This document shows, in pieces, positions 35,532 through 45,522 of a stretch of DNA of 64,000 nt. The DNA comes from Pelosinus fermentans DSM 17108 (GTDB lineage Bacteria > Bacillota > Negativicutes > DSM-13327). The stretch spans positions 314,001-378,000 of the forward strand of contig NZ_AKVN02000001.1 in assembly GCF_000271485.2 (NCBI RefSeq), written 5' to 3'. The notes beneath the pieces were generated by a model. That model was not told the origin of the DNA, did no database searches, and was given only the letters and a program-made list of their open reading frames with translations. The position numbers and the translations under genes are program-made. Positions within the stretch are counted from its first letter, which is position 1; every line of letters begins with the position of its first letter.

Positions 35532-36821
35532 TTAATGGTCAAATTTAGTCGGCATCTTTTTGTGCCCCATATTCAGGATGATGTTTAAAATAACAGCTGT
35601 TAACGCACCTGTTACAATTCCATTTTCAAAGAACATTTTTAGCAGCGGCGGAAATTTAACAAAGAGATTGGGTACGACAGTGACTCCTAAACCTAAAGCA
35701 ACAGAGCAGGCAATCACCAGTAAATTTTCATTGCTGGCGAAATCAACTTTACTGAGCATTTTAATTCCTGAGGCAACGACGATTCCAAACATGGCAATCA
35801 TGGCTCCACCCAGTACTGAATTTGGAATAATCATTGCTAATGCTGCGAATTTAGGTATCAGTCCTAAAAGTATAAGCATAAAACCAGCAACAATGGTTAC
35901 ATTAGTCGTCTTAGAATGGGAAAGCTGTACGAGGCCGACATTTTGGGAGAATGTTGTATAAGGAAAAGAATTAAAAATACCTCCCAGGATTACAGCAATT
36001 CCTTCGGCTCGATAGCCGCGAGTCAGGTCGGTTTCTGTTATTTTCTTGCCGCAAATCTCACCTAGTGCCATGAAAACTCCTGTCGATTCAATCATGCTGA
36101 CAATTGCAACAACAATCATGGTGATAATTGCACTTGGTTCAAAAGTGGGCATTCCGAAATAAAAGGGAGTGATCATATTAAACCATGAAGCCTGGGCAAC
36201 ACTGCTGAAGGAAACATTGCCCATAATTGCGGCGACAATGGTTCCGGCAATTAATCCCAGTAAGACGGAAATAGAACGGATAAATCCTGTGGTAAAGCGA
36301 TTTAATAATATGATAAATAATAGCACGCCAAACGCGAGAGTAAAGTTGGATAAAGAACCAAAATCTGCACTTCCTACACCGCCGGCCACATTGTTAATGG
36401 CGACTGGAACCAATGTAATGCCGATAATCGTAACGACAGAACCCGTCACAACAGGCGGGAAGAACGTAACCAGTTTTGAAAAGTAATTTGCGATGAGTAC
36501 GACGAAAAGACCGGAGCATATGATGGAGCCATACATGGCCGTCATGCCATACTGGCTTCCAATACTAATCATGGGGAAGACAGCTGTAAAGGTACAACCA
36601 AGTACAACCGGCAAACCAATTCCAGAGAAAGGATTTCGCCATGCTTGCAGCAAAGTGGCAAGACCGGAAGTTAGTAAATCTGCTGCAATAATATAACCCA
36701 TTTGTTCAAAATTTAATTTAAGAGCGCCGCCAACAATAAGGGGAACGATAATTGCACCAGCATACATGGCAAGCACATGTTGAGTGCCAAGCAAATACGT
36801 TTTCCCAGCAGAGTTTTTCAT
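35532..36821 (-). CDS. pbuX: Xanthine permease
   Basis: This 429-residue nucleobase-ascorbate transporter has about 14 hydrophobic segments. The N-terminal GTQHVLAMYAGAIIVPLIVG motif and GLPVVLGCTFTAV match bacterial xanthine/uric acid permeases (NCS2). VGLVQLSHSKTTNV is the conserved substrate motif region. It is cotranscribed with xpt (24-base gap) from the guanine-riboswitch promoter. Confidence 0.93.
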   Translation of the reverse strand: MKNSAGKTYLLGTQHVLAMYAGAIIVPLIVGGALKLNFEQMGYIIAADLLTSGLATLLQAWRNPFSGIGLPVVLGCTFTAVFPMISIGSQYGMTAMYGSIICSGLFVVLIANYFSKLVTFFPPVVTGSVVTIIGITLVPVAINNVAGGVGSADFGSLSNFTLAFGVLLFIILLNRFTTGFIRSISVLLGLIAGTIVAAIMGNVSFSSVAQASWFNMITPFYFGMPTFEPSAIITMIVVAIVSMIESTGVFMALGEICGKKITETDLTRGYRAEGIAVILGGIFNSFPYTTFSQNVGLVQLSHSKTTNVTIVAGFMLILLGLIPKFAALAMIIPNSVLGGAMIAMFGIVVASGIKMLSKVDFASNENLLVIACSVALGLGVTVVPNLFVKFPPLLKMFFENGIVTGALTAVILNIILNMGHKKMPTKFDH

Positions 36822-36845
36822 ACATAATCCTCCTAGTGATACTGA

Positions 36846-37433
<588 letters not shown>

Positions 37434-37439
37434 TTAAAA

Positions 37440-37698
37440 TAAAAAAAGCCCTGATAGGGAATCTCCGCGTTGTAGAAAATGAGCGAAAATTCCCCATCAG
37501 GACTTTTATCCTTGGGTGTGGTGTATGATCACCTGTATCATTGGAGCACGACTGCGAATGAAAGTTACCAATAAGTAAAGAAGCTTAACAGTAAATTTGA
37601 ACAGGCAGCGTAGACCTTAGATACACTTTCACTCGTAGACAGGCAATTTACGGCTGCCGGTAGAAACTTCTGGGCCATATCCCCAAAATTATACGAGA
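37440..37698 (-). promoter_or_regulatory. Guanine riboswitch controlling xpt-pbuX
   Basis: On the minus strand the aptamer spans 37698 to 37630: P1 CTCGTA/TACGAG, conserved core ATGG-CCC-AGAAGTTTCTACCGGCAGCCGTAAATTGCC. The nucleotide just 5' of the P1 3' strand is C, which in this class selects guanine rather than adenine. Downstream, a long hairpin (37440-37508) GTCCTGAT-GGGAAT / ATTCCC-ATCAGG followed by T7 is the terminator formed when guanine is bound. Confidence 0.94.
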
Positions 37699-37870
37699 CT
37701 ATTTACATGTGGTTTATTGTAGCAGTCTCAAATCCCATTGTCAATAAAGAGTAACGCTTATTTTGTCGAAAAAACGTATATTTCTAATATTTAACTTTCT
37801 TCCCTTCTACAATCTTTACAATCTTTACAATCATTTTGCTTATCAACTGTATTCGTCATCATAAGACAAT

Positions 37871-37940
37871 AAATTCCTGTAAAAACCCTAATAAAAACTT
37901 GCAGGAATTTTGTCTTCTAATTGTAAATAAGGTAAAATAG
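37871..37940 (+). repeat. TGCAGGAGTTT hairpin repeat, copy 5 (family B)
   Basis: AAATTCCTGTAAAA pairs imperfectly with ACTTGCAGGAATTT, with the family tail TTGT...TTGTAAATAAGGTAAAATAG. It lies between the divergent xpt leader and dmsA-like genes. Confidence 0.72.
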
Positions 37941-38019
37941 TTATTACTTTTACTAAAGAACCACCAAACTCTATGTGGTTGGATCTATGTGCAAAAATGT
38001 AATTAAGGGAGCAAGAGAT

Positions 38020-40287
38020 ATGACGGATACAACATTCCAAGAAGAAACCATTATACGGACATCAGGCTCCCATAATTGCGGCGGTCGCTGCATTGTTAAA
38101 GCTCATGTAAAAGACGGACGCATTGTTCGTATTACCAGTGATGATGAACGTCCCGATACGGATAAAAGACCCCAATTGCGTGGCTGCCTTCGCTGCCGGG
38201 CCTACAGGAGCTATTTGTATCATGAGGACCGGCTGAAGTATCCGATGAAGCGAATTGGTAAACGGGGAGAAGGTCTATTTGAACGTATTTCCTGGGAAGA
38301 AGCCTTAGATACGATTGCAGATCATACGAAACGAATTATGGCTGAGTACGGTCCAGAGGCCATTTATCTTTCCTACGCAACAGGCAATGCCGGGAAAACG
38401 TCGGAACAGGTCTGGATGAGACGGCTGCTGGCACTCTATGGAGGCTATTTAGATTACTATGGAACCTATAGCTCAGCTTGTACCAACGCCGCAACCCCAT
38501 ATACATATGGGACTGTCAATAGTGGCAGCAGCCGAGAAGATTGGGTTAATTCGAAGCTTATCATTCTGATGGGATTTAACCCGGCTGCAACCATTCATGG
38601 AACGAATACAGCCTATTATCTAAAAAAGGCTAAGGAAGCCGGGGCAAAAATTATTTGCATTGATCCTCTGTATTCAGATACCGCTGTTGCTCTGGCTGAT
38701 CAATGGATACCCATTCGCCCTACCACCGATAGTGCTCTTTTGGATGCAATGGCCTATGTGATCATTACAGAAAATCTGCAGGATCAGGTATTCTTGGATA
38801 CCTATTGTCTCGGTTTTGATGAGGATCATATGCCGGAAGGTATTCCAGCGGGAAACTCATACAAAAGCTATATTCTTGGTACGGGTACAGATCAGGTTCC
38901 TAAAACCCCTGCCTGGGCGGAAAGATCAACAGGCATTCCAAGGGAGATCATTATTCAGCTGGCTAGGGAATATGCCCTGAATAAACCGGGTGCGCTCATC
39001 CAGGGATTTGGACCCCAGCGCCATGCCTATGGCGAACAGCCGCCCCGCAGTGGGGCGGCCCTTGCTGCAATGACAGGAAACATTGGCATAAAAGGCGGCT
39101 GGGCTTCTGGCTGCGGTTCACCATGCCGCAAACAGTATGTTGGTTCGATTCCTATCAATAACCCCTGCAAAGCAGCAATCTCCATGTACATGTGGCCGCT
39201 GGCAATTCAAAAAGGGACTGAACTAGGGAAAAGAGAGGGAGTCCGGGGTGTTGATAAGCTGTCAGCCAACATTAAGCTAATATTTAATCTCGCCGGTAAC
39301 TGCCTCATCAATCAGCATTCTGATACGAATGGAACGGCAGAACTGTTAGGCGATGAAAATTTAGCTCAATTTATTGTAGTCAGTGATCATTTTCTTACAA
39401 GCAGCGCGAAATTTGCCGATATCTTGCTGCCGGGTGATAATTTCATGGAGCGGGAAGATATTGTATTACCCTGGTCTGCCGGTGATTATGTATTGTTTAT
39501 GAATAAGGCAGTGGATACGGTTTATGAATGCCGAAACGGATATGACTGGATCAGGGATTTAGCTGAAAGATTGGAACTTACAGCTGAATTTACCCAAGGA
39601 AAAACGCTGGAAGACTGGCTGCGTTTTATTGTCGATGAAACCCGCAAAGAAAATCCTGGTTTTCCCTCCTATGAAGAATTTAAAGAAAAAGGTGTATATG
39701 ACTGGGAGTATGAGGAACCTGCAATTGCCTTTAAGGAGCAGATTGAAGATCCCCGGCACCATCCATTTCCCACCCCTTCCGGGAAAATCGAATTTTTCTC
39801 ATCACGCTTATGGGAATTGGATAAGCCTGCTGAAGTGCCTGCCATTCCCAAATATATTCCCGCCTGGGAAGGACCGGAAGATCCTCTGCGGGGCACGTAT
39901 CCGCTGCAATGTATTGGTCATCATACCAAACGGCGTGTGCATTCCATGTTTGATAATAATGACTGGATGGAGGAGGCAGAAGCACAAGTCTTTTGGATTA
40001 GCATATATGATGCAAAAAAGCGCGGCATAAAAAATGGTGAAAGGGTTTGTATCTATAATACCCGGGGTAAAGTCATACTCACCGCTAAAGTCACTCCCCG
40101 CATTATGCCCGGGGTGATTTCGATACCCCAGGGGGGCTGGTGGTCACCGGATAAGGAGGGGACCGACCAACGCGGCTGCATCAATACATTAACCAAATAC
40201 CAGCCGACGCCACTGGCTTTTGCGAATCCTCAGCATACCAACCTGGTTGAAGTGGCGAAACTGGATCAAATGGAGGCAGAGAAATGA
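38020..40287 (+). CDS. DMSO-reductase-family molybdopterin oxidoreductase, catalytic subunit
   Basis: The protein has 755 residues from ATG 38020 (GGGAGC upstream). The N-terminal 4Fe-4S motif has NCGGRC and a downstream LRGCLRC. The Mo-ligand region is YYGTYSSACTNAATPYTYG, with Ser as predicted ligand as in DmsA. Pterin-binding domains and the C-terminal RRVHSMFDN region follow. It would reduce an S- or N-oxide. No twin-arginine signal is present in any in-frame extension, so it should be cytoplasmic, unlike classic DmsA. ATGA overlap with dmsB; no membrane-anchor gene follows. Confidence 0.9.
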   Translation: MTDTTFQEETIIRTSGSHNCGGRCIVKAHVKDGRIVRITSDDERPDTDKRPQLRGCLRCRAYRSYLYHEDRLKYPMKRIGKRGEGLFERISWEEALDTIADHTKRIMAEYGPEAIYLSYATGNAGKTSEQVWMRRLLALYGGYLDYYGTYSSACTNAATPYTYGTVNSGSSREDWVNSKLIILMGFNPAATIHGTNTAYYLKKAKEAGAKIICIDPLYSDTAVALADQWIPIRPTTDSALLDAMAYVIITENLQDQVFLDTYCLGFDEDHMPEGIPAGNSYKSYILGTGTDQVPKTPAWAERSTGIPREIIIQLAREYALNKPGALIQGFGPQRHAYGEQPPRSGAALAAMTGNIGIKGGWASGCGSPCRKQYVGSIPINNPCKAAISMYMWPLAIQKGTELGKREGVRGVDKLSANIKLIFNLAGNCLINQHSDTNGTAELLGDENLAQFIVVSDHFLTSSAKFADILLPGDNFMEREDIVLPWSAGDYVLFMNKAVDTVYECRNGYDWIRDLAERLELTAEFTQGKTLEDWLRFIVDETRKENPGFPSYEEFKEKGVYDWEYEEPAIAFKEQIEDPRHHPFPTPSGKIEFFSSRLWELDKPAEVPAIPKYIPAWEGPEDPLRGTYPLQCIGHHTKRRVHSMFDNNDWMEEAEAQVFWISIYDAKKRGIKNGERVCIYNTRGKVILTAKVTPRIMPGVISIPQGGWWSPDKEGTDQRGCINTLTKYQPTPLAFANPQHTNLVEVAKLDQMEAEK

Positions 40288-40865
40288 GCAAGCAGATCGC
40301 ATTTTATGTTGAGCAAAAACATTGTATGGGCTGCAGTGCCTGCCAAATTGCCTGCAAAGATAAGCATAATCTGCCTCTCGGTCAGAATTTTAGACAAATT
40401 CATGCCTATGAAGGCGGCGATTTTACCATTTCCGGCAATGTTGTTTATCAAAATACCTATGCCTATTGGATACCGGTTAGCTGCAATCATTGTGTAGATG
40501 CTCCTTGCATTGCCGTGTGTCCAAGTAAAGCGATATTCAAAAGACAAGAAGATGGATTGGTGCTGATTAACGAAAAGAGCTGTATTGGCTGCCGCCGTTG
40601 TTTTGCAGTTTGTCCTTATCAGGCACCACAGTTTGATGCTGCCAACGGTAAGATGAAGAAATGTGACTTCTGCCAGGATCTCTTGCAGCAAGGAACCGCG
40701 CCGGCTTGTGTTTCAGCCTGCCCTATGCGTGTGCTGGGATATGGCGAGCTCAGTGAATTACAGAAAAAGTATGGTGATACCAGCTGGGTAAAGGGACTGC
40801 CCAATACAGCAAAAATCAAACCAGCCTGGGTCCTGGTACCCCACCGTGATGCAGTCGATGTATGA
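40284..40865 (+). CDS. 4Fe-4S electron-transfer subunit (DmsB-like)
   Basis: The 193 residues contain four Cys clusters: CMGCSACQIAC, CNHCVDAPCIAVC, CIGCRRCFAVC and CDFCQD...CVSAC, the four-cubane layout of DmsB/NrfC/PhsB proteins. It passes electrons to the preceding molybdenum subunit. No DmsC follows; a terminator at 40910 ends the operon. The electron donor must be soluble or encoded elsewhere. Confidence 0.92.
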   Translation: MSKQIAFYVEQKHCMGCSACQIACKDKHNLPLGQNFRQIHAYEGGDFTISGNVVYQNTYAYWIPVSCNHCVDAPCIAVCPSKAIFKRQEDGLVLINEKSCIGCRRCFAVCPYQAPQFDAANGKMKKCDFCQDLLQQGTAPACVSACPMRVLGYGELSELQKKYGDTSWVKGLPNTAKIKPAWVLVPHRDAVDV

Positions 40866-40909
40866 TCGATATATTGGAAAGGACTGAAAAAACGAAAAAG
40901 GGCAGAAAA

Positions 40910-40945
40910 AATAGGGCTTGGCATATTGCCAAGCCCTATTTTTTG
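40910..40945. terminator. Bidirectional terminator
   Basis: AATAGGGCTTGGCA / TGCCAAGCCCTATT with a TAT loop and T-run, between convergent dmsB-like and MFS genes. Confidence 0.88.
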
Positions 40946-40954
40946 CTATAACTG

Positions 40955-42292
40955 CTATACAATTACAGTAGTATCAACTTTATTGGCAGCTTCTACGGGT
41001 TTATGAGTTGTAATTAGTTTTTTTGGTATAGCAATTGTTAATAGGGTAGTGAGAAGTGCCCAGCAGGCTAAAAAGTACATGCCACCCGATGTAGAGTTAG
41101 TAAGGTCCTTTAAGTAGCCTACAACGTAGGGACCAGCAAAGCCGCCTAAATTGCCGATGGAATTTATCATGGCAATACCAACAGCTGCAGTTCCTTCTGA
41201 TAGAAAAGCACTTGGCAATGTCCAGAAACTTCCTGCAAAACTGTAAATACCAATAATACTCACAATAATCCATAGCATAGACCAGAAAATATCAGTGGTC
41301 ATTGTAAGGGCAATTAAACCAACAAATGCGCTGGAGATCGGTAAGCCGATATGATAACGCCGTTCCATGGTTTTATCTGAATGGCGAGCGACTAAAATCA
41401 TAGCGATCACACCGAAGATATAAGGGATTGTTGAGATCAGTCCAACTTGTGTATTGGTCAGTGTTTTCGATAATGCCTTAATGATTTGGGGCATCCACAT
41501 ACTAAGACCATACATGGTGCTAACATAACCGAAAAAGATAATGGAAAGATGCCAGACACGAAGATCCTTAAGCGCTTCCCATTTAGAAATTTTAATTTTA
41601 GCAAGCTTGGCTTCATGTTCGTTTTTCAGTTCCGTTAAAAGCCATTCTTTTTCTTCTTTTGTTAAGAATTTGGCTTGTTCAGGGCGGTCAATCAGATAAT
41701 AAAGCGTTGTGATGCCGAGAATGACGGCTGGAATGCCTTCCAGAATAAACAGCCAGCGCCAGCCAGCCATCTGCAGCCATTGAATATTGTCCATAATCCA
41801 TGTGGATATAGGTCCTACTAAAATGTTATTGAATGCCATGCCTGTCATAAAGATGGCGATTGTTCTCGCTAGATGTCTCGCTGGGAACCAATAGGTCATG
41901 TAAAGAATCATTCCAGGATAAAATCCGGCTTCGGCAACTCCAAGGAGTACTCTTAGTATTCCAAATTGAGTTGCATCTTGAACAAAACCAGTAAAAACAG
42001 TAACGAGTCCCCAGGTAAAAAGAATTCGAGCCATCCAAATCCGGGCACCGACCTTGTGCATAATTACGTTGCTTGGAATTTCAAAAAAGAAATAAGCAAT
42101 AAAAAATATACCTGCGATGGTACCGAAAGCCGTGGAGGAGATAGCGAGCGCTTTATTCATTTCAAGTGCTGCAAAACTAATATTGACCCGATCCATCATT
42201 GCTACAATGTATAGTAAAAAAATATAGGGAACAATTCTCCAACGCAATTTTGCCATTAAACGTTCTTCATCAAAAAGTAAATTATTTATCAT
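40955..42292 (-). CDS. MFS transporter, anion:cation symporter family (sugar acid/aromatic acid type)
   Basis: This 445-residue protein has twelve hydrophobic segments and the ACS-family signature MMDRVNISFAALEMNKAL after helix 1, plus the cytoplasmic loop GARIWMARILFTWG. The family imports phthalate, tartrate, sugar acids or hydroxyphenylacetate with H+. It is divergent from the transketolase operon, and each side carries a TCAAACGTCT operator. A shared substrate for both units is therefore likely. Confidence 0.9.
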   Translation of the reverse strand: MINNLLFDEERLMAKLRWRIVPYIFLLYIVAMMDRVNISFAALEMNKALAISSTAFGTIAGIFFIAYFFFEIPSNVIMHKVGARIWMARILFTWGLVTVFTGFVQDATQFGILRVLLGVAEAGFYPGMILYMTYWFPARHLARTIAIFMTGMAFNNILVGPISTWIMDNIQWLQMAGWRWLFILEGIPAVILGITTLYYLIDRPEQAKFLTKEEKEWLLTELKNEHEAKLAKIKISKWEALKDLRVWHLSIIFFGYVSTMYGLSMWMPQIIKALSKTLTNTQVGLISTIPYIFGVIAMILVARHSDKTMERRYHIGLPISSAFVGLIALTMTTDIFWSMLWIIVSIIGIYSFAGSFWTLPSAFLSEGTAAVGIAMINSIGNLGGFAGPYVVGYLKDLTNSTSGGMYFLACWALLTTLLTIAIPKKLITTHKPVEAANKVDTTVIV

Positions 42293-42701
42293 ACATGGCA
42301 GCCTCCTGACTATTTTTTAATCCGAGGTATTTTACATTGACTAAGTGAGAATCGTTAAAGCCCCCTTTCACATAAAGATCAAACATCAAACGTCTAATGA
42401 ATATTCTAATTATAGAATGAGGAGAAATGACCTGTCAATATAATAAACAGAAAATTTTATATATTAAGAATTAAAAAAATACAATATAAATATTATAGTT
42501 AATAACATAGGTGAGCGCTGTTAGTTCCACTAAAATGATTGCTTACAATGGCAGATAGCAAGCTAACAAAAATAATATTAAATATTTTGAAAATATATTG
42601 ACAAAAAGAAAAATGATATGCTAATCTTAATTTAAACATCAAACGTCTGACGTCTTATGATTGCAAAGAGGTTAATAATATAACAAGGAGTGGGTAAATA
42701 C
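42293..42701. promoter_or_regulatory. Divergent regulatory region with paired GntR-type operators
   Basis: TCAAACGTCTAA (42386-42397) lies before the MFS gene and TCAAACGTCTGA (42639-42650) before the transketolase genes, each within a longer AAACATCAAACGTCT match. TCA-ACGT-TGA is a near-palindrome. A candidate promoter TTGACA (42598-42603) with TAATCT 18 bases on (42622-42627) is just upstream of the second site. The FadR-type regulator at 45523 is the obvious candidate ligand-responsive repressor. The central part (about 42400-42590) is AT-rich and holds nothing else I recognise. Confidence 0.7.
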
Positions 42702-43535
42702 ATGCTTAAAAACGACAATAATATTGATTTACAATCCAAAGCGAATCAATTACGGTTGGATGTAGTCCAAATGGTGCATAGGGCAAAAGACGGACATCCA
42801 GGTCCAGCTCTTTCCATAGCGGATATCATAGCTGTTTTATATTTTAAAGAATTAAAGATTGATGCAAACAATCCTCAGTGGGAAGATCGCGATCGTTTTA
42901 TTCTTTCCAAAGGTCATGCCTGCACCGTACTATATGCAGCACTGGCAAGGAGCGGATTCTTCTCAATTGACGAATGCAGAGGACTTAGAAGTTTGGGCAG
43001 TATGCTGCAGGGTCATCCCGATATGAACAAGACCCCAGGTATTGACATGACCTCCGGCTCCCTGGGAAATGGCTTATCTCTTGGAGTAGGTATAGCATTA
43101 GCAGCAAAATATCGTAAAAAGTCGTATACCACTTATGTTGTAATGGGGGATGGAGAAATCCAAGAAGGAATTGTATGGGAAGCTGCCATGTGCGCCAGTA
43201 AATATCAATTAAATAATTTAATTTTATTTATTGATAGTAATGGGTGGCAGAGCGGGGACAGTATTGAACAGGTAAGTGGTCTCTTACCAATTCTGCCTAA
43301 GTGGCAAGCTTTTAACTGGCATTGCCAAACCATTGATGGACATGATTTTACACAAATTATAAATGCCATTGATCAGGCAAAAAAGAGCCCGCAGCCCTCC
43401 GTTATTATCGCAGATACTGTCAAGGGTAAGGGTCTTGCTTATATGGAAAATGATAATTCTTGGCATAAACGAGTTCCTGATGACGAACAACTTACCATTG
43501 CATTAAAAACATTAGGCGGTGATGTAAATGAGTAA
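42702..43535 (+). CDS. Transketolase, N-terminal (thiamine-diphosphate) subunit
   Basis: The protein has 277 residues from ATG 42702. It has the transketolase motif GHPGPALSIADI and SKGHACTVLYAAL, then the ThDP/Mg motif GDGEIQEGIVWEAA ending in NSNGWQ. It matches the larger-half subunit of split transketolases (also seen as AptA). The C-terminal half is encoded next with an eight-base overlap. Together they transfer a two-carbon ketol unit. The cluster context suggests a sugar or sugar-acid phosphate rather than the housekeeping pentose pathway. Confidence 0.9.
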   Translation: MLKNDNNIDLQSKANQLRLDVVQMVHRAKDGHPGPALSIADIIAVLYFKELKIDANNPQWEDRDRFILSKGHACTVLYAALARSGFFSIDECRGLRSLGSMLQGHPDMNKTPGIDMTSGSLGNGLSLGVGIALAAKYRKKSYTTYVVMGDGEIQEGIVWEAAMCASKYQLNNLILFIDSNGWQSGDSIEQVSGLLPILPKWQAFNWHCQTIDGHDFTQIINAIDQAKKSPQPSVIIADTVKGKGLAYMENDNSWHKRVPDDEQLTIALKTLGGDVNE

Positions 43536-44472
43536 TTATAAAGGAACAAGAGAAGCTTTTTCCCAAGCGTTAATTGATCTGGCGCAAGAGGACGATCGAT
43601 TCGTATTTGTATCTGCCGATTCGCTAAAAGCCATGAGAGCTACGGCTTTTGCAGAAAAATTTCCTGACAGATACATTGAAGTCGGCATTGCAGAGCAGAA
43701 TGCTGTTGCTGTTGCTGCTGGACTTGCTAGCTGCGGTCTTATTCCTTATGTCGGCACATATGGCGGTTTTATTACGATGAGAGCATGTGAACAATTGCGA
43801 ACCTTTGTTGCTTATCCCGGTTTACATGTGAATTTTATCGGTATAAACGGCGGCGTTTTTGGCGGTGAGCGTGAAGGCGTTACCCATCAGTTCTTTGAGG
43901 ATTTGGGCATTGTCCGAAGTATTCCAGGCATTACAGTAGTTGCCCCTGCGGATGCTCATCAAGTTTACCAGGCAGTCAAAGCTATTTCAAAGATTGACGG
44001 TCCTGTTTATTTAAGAGCAGGCAGTGGACGGGAGCATGTCGTCTATGATCAAGAGACACCTTTTGAGCTGGGAAAAATTAGAGTGTTAGGTAAGTATGGA
44101 AATCATGCTGCACTCTTTGCCAATGGCTTTATTTTATACAGAGCGATTGAAGCAGCCAAACGTCTCAATGAACAAGGAATTCAGGTTACATTAGTCGATG
44201 TTCATACCTTAAAACCCATTGATGTAGAGGGAATTACGGCTATTTTGCAGGACTGCGGTGCTGCCGTTACCGTTGAAGATCACAATATCATCGGGGGACT
44301 TGGGGATGCTATTTCCAAAGTGAGTACAGAACATTGCCCTGTACGTATTGAACGAGTGGGTCTGCAAGATATTTTCCCAAGCTCTGGCCCTGCTGAAGAA
44401 GTAGCCGATTATTATGGAATGTCGGTCAATCATATTGTGGATGCTGTCAAAAAAGTCTTACAAAGAAAGTAA
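43528..44472 (+). CDS. Transketolase, C-terminal (pyrimidine-binding) subunit
   Basis: The 314 residues include the Pyr-domain motif EVGIAEQNAVAVAAGLA with the catalytic Glu that activates ThDP, and GGVFGGEREGVTHQFFEDLGIVRSIPG, then the C-terminal regulatory domain (VEDHNIIGGLGDAI). It pairs with the preceding subunit. Its last codons run to within 13 bases of the next gene, so the three genes form one operon. Confidence 0.92.
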   Translation: MSNYKGTREAFSQALIDLAQEDDRFVFVSADSLKAMRATAFAEKFPDRYIEVGIAEQNAVAVAAGLASCGLIPYVGTYGGFITMRACEQLRTFVAYPGLHVNFIGINGGVFGGEREGVTHQFFEDLGIVRSIPGITVVAPADAHQVYQAVKAISKIDGPVYLRAGSGREHVVYDQETPFELGKIRVLGKYGNHAALFANGFILYRAIEAAKRLNEQGIQVTLVDVHTLKPIDVEGITAILQDCGAAVTVEDHNIIGGLGDAISKVSTEHCPVRIERVGLQDIFPSSGPAEEVADYYGMSVNHIVDAVKKVLQRK

Positions 44473-44485
44473 AGGGGATGTGGAT

Positions 44486-45349
44486 GTGAATAAAAAACTG
44501 GTTGTAAGTGTAATCGGTGCAGGCGGAAAAATGGGTACTCGAGTGACCAATAACTTAATAAAGCACCCTGATACAATTGAATTATATTATTGCGAGAACT
44601 CGGAGTTTGGGATAAAAGCCATCAAAGAGCGGGGGGTTGATGTTACCCCTGCTGAAGTTGCAGTACCCATAAGCGATATTGTTGTTCTAGCTGTTCCTGA
44701 TAAAATTATTTATGATGTTTCTGTTGGTATCGTGAAGATGATGGCGGCTAATAAAAGTTTAATTATTTTAGATCCAGCAGCAGCAGTGGCTAAAGAATTG
44801 GCTTTACGGGATGATTGTACTTTTGTTGTCACTCATCCCTGCCATCCTTCCTATTTCTTAGACCAGGACACCTATGAGGCAAGACATGACTATTTTGGCG
44901 GAATTGCTGGGAAACAGGACATTGTGATTGGCAAAATTCAAGGTTCTGAGGAAAACTTCACGAAAGCCAGAATGGTGAGCGAAATCATGTTTGCACCTGT
45001 TGTAAATAGTTATGTTATGGGGATTCGAGATATTGCTTTTTTAGAACCAACTTTAGTGGAAATTTTAGGAGCAACAACCTTATATGCAATGGCAGAAACG
45101 GTTAAAGAGGCGGAACGACGCGGCATTCCAAGAGCCGCTGCCGAATCCTTTCTGGCTGGTCATGTATATAATCTTTCGGCTAATTTCCTCGGCAAGTTGG
45201 GCAATACGAAGGTTTCAGATGCCTGTCTTGTTGCAATTGATCTTGGCAATCGACTGGTACTTCGAGATGACTGGAAAAGAATTTGGGATGATGAAGTCTT
45301 AGATAATGTGATCGCGACTATGCTTCACCCCCATGATCCCCAAATTTAG
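44486..45349 (+). CDS. 6-phosphogluconate-dehydrogenase-like oxidoreductase, ApnO-like
   Basis: The protein has 287 residues from GTG 44486 (AAGGGG eight bases upstream). It has the Rossmann motif VSVIGAGGKMGTRV, VLAVPDKIIYDV, and THPCHPSYFLDQDTYEARHDYFGG, then an all-helical PGDH-type C-terminal domain. The family includes D-apionate oxidoisomerase (ApnO), which acts on a branched sugar acid. Here it sits with a split transketolase, as in apiose/apionate catabolism, but no kinase or isomerase is present. The exact substrate is unproven. Confidence 0.75.
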   Translation: MNKKLVVSVIGAGGKMGTRVTNNLIKHPDTIELYYCENSEFGIKAIKERGVDVTPAEVAVPISDIVVLAVPDKIIYDVSVGIVKMMAANKSLIILDPAAAVAKELALRDDCTFVVTHPCHPSYFLDQDTYEARHDYFGGIAGKQDIVIGKIQGSEENFTKARMVSEIMFAPVVNSYVMGIRDIAFLEPTLVEILGATTLYAMAETVKEAERRGIPRAAAESFLAGHVYNLSANFLGKLGNTKVSDACLVAIDLGNRLVLRDDWKRIWDDEVLDNVIATMLHPHDPQI

Positions 45350-45522
45350 ATGAAATATGTGATTGTCTTGTATAGAGATAATCACATATTTTCATTCATT
45401 GAAGGTCTTTTTATTTATTGTCATTATCTGTTTGCTAAAAATAACAAATAAACTAATAAAATGTTATAATATAGGAAATATTGATACATGTTTAATTAAG
45501 CGGACAGAGGGGTAGATACAAG

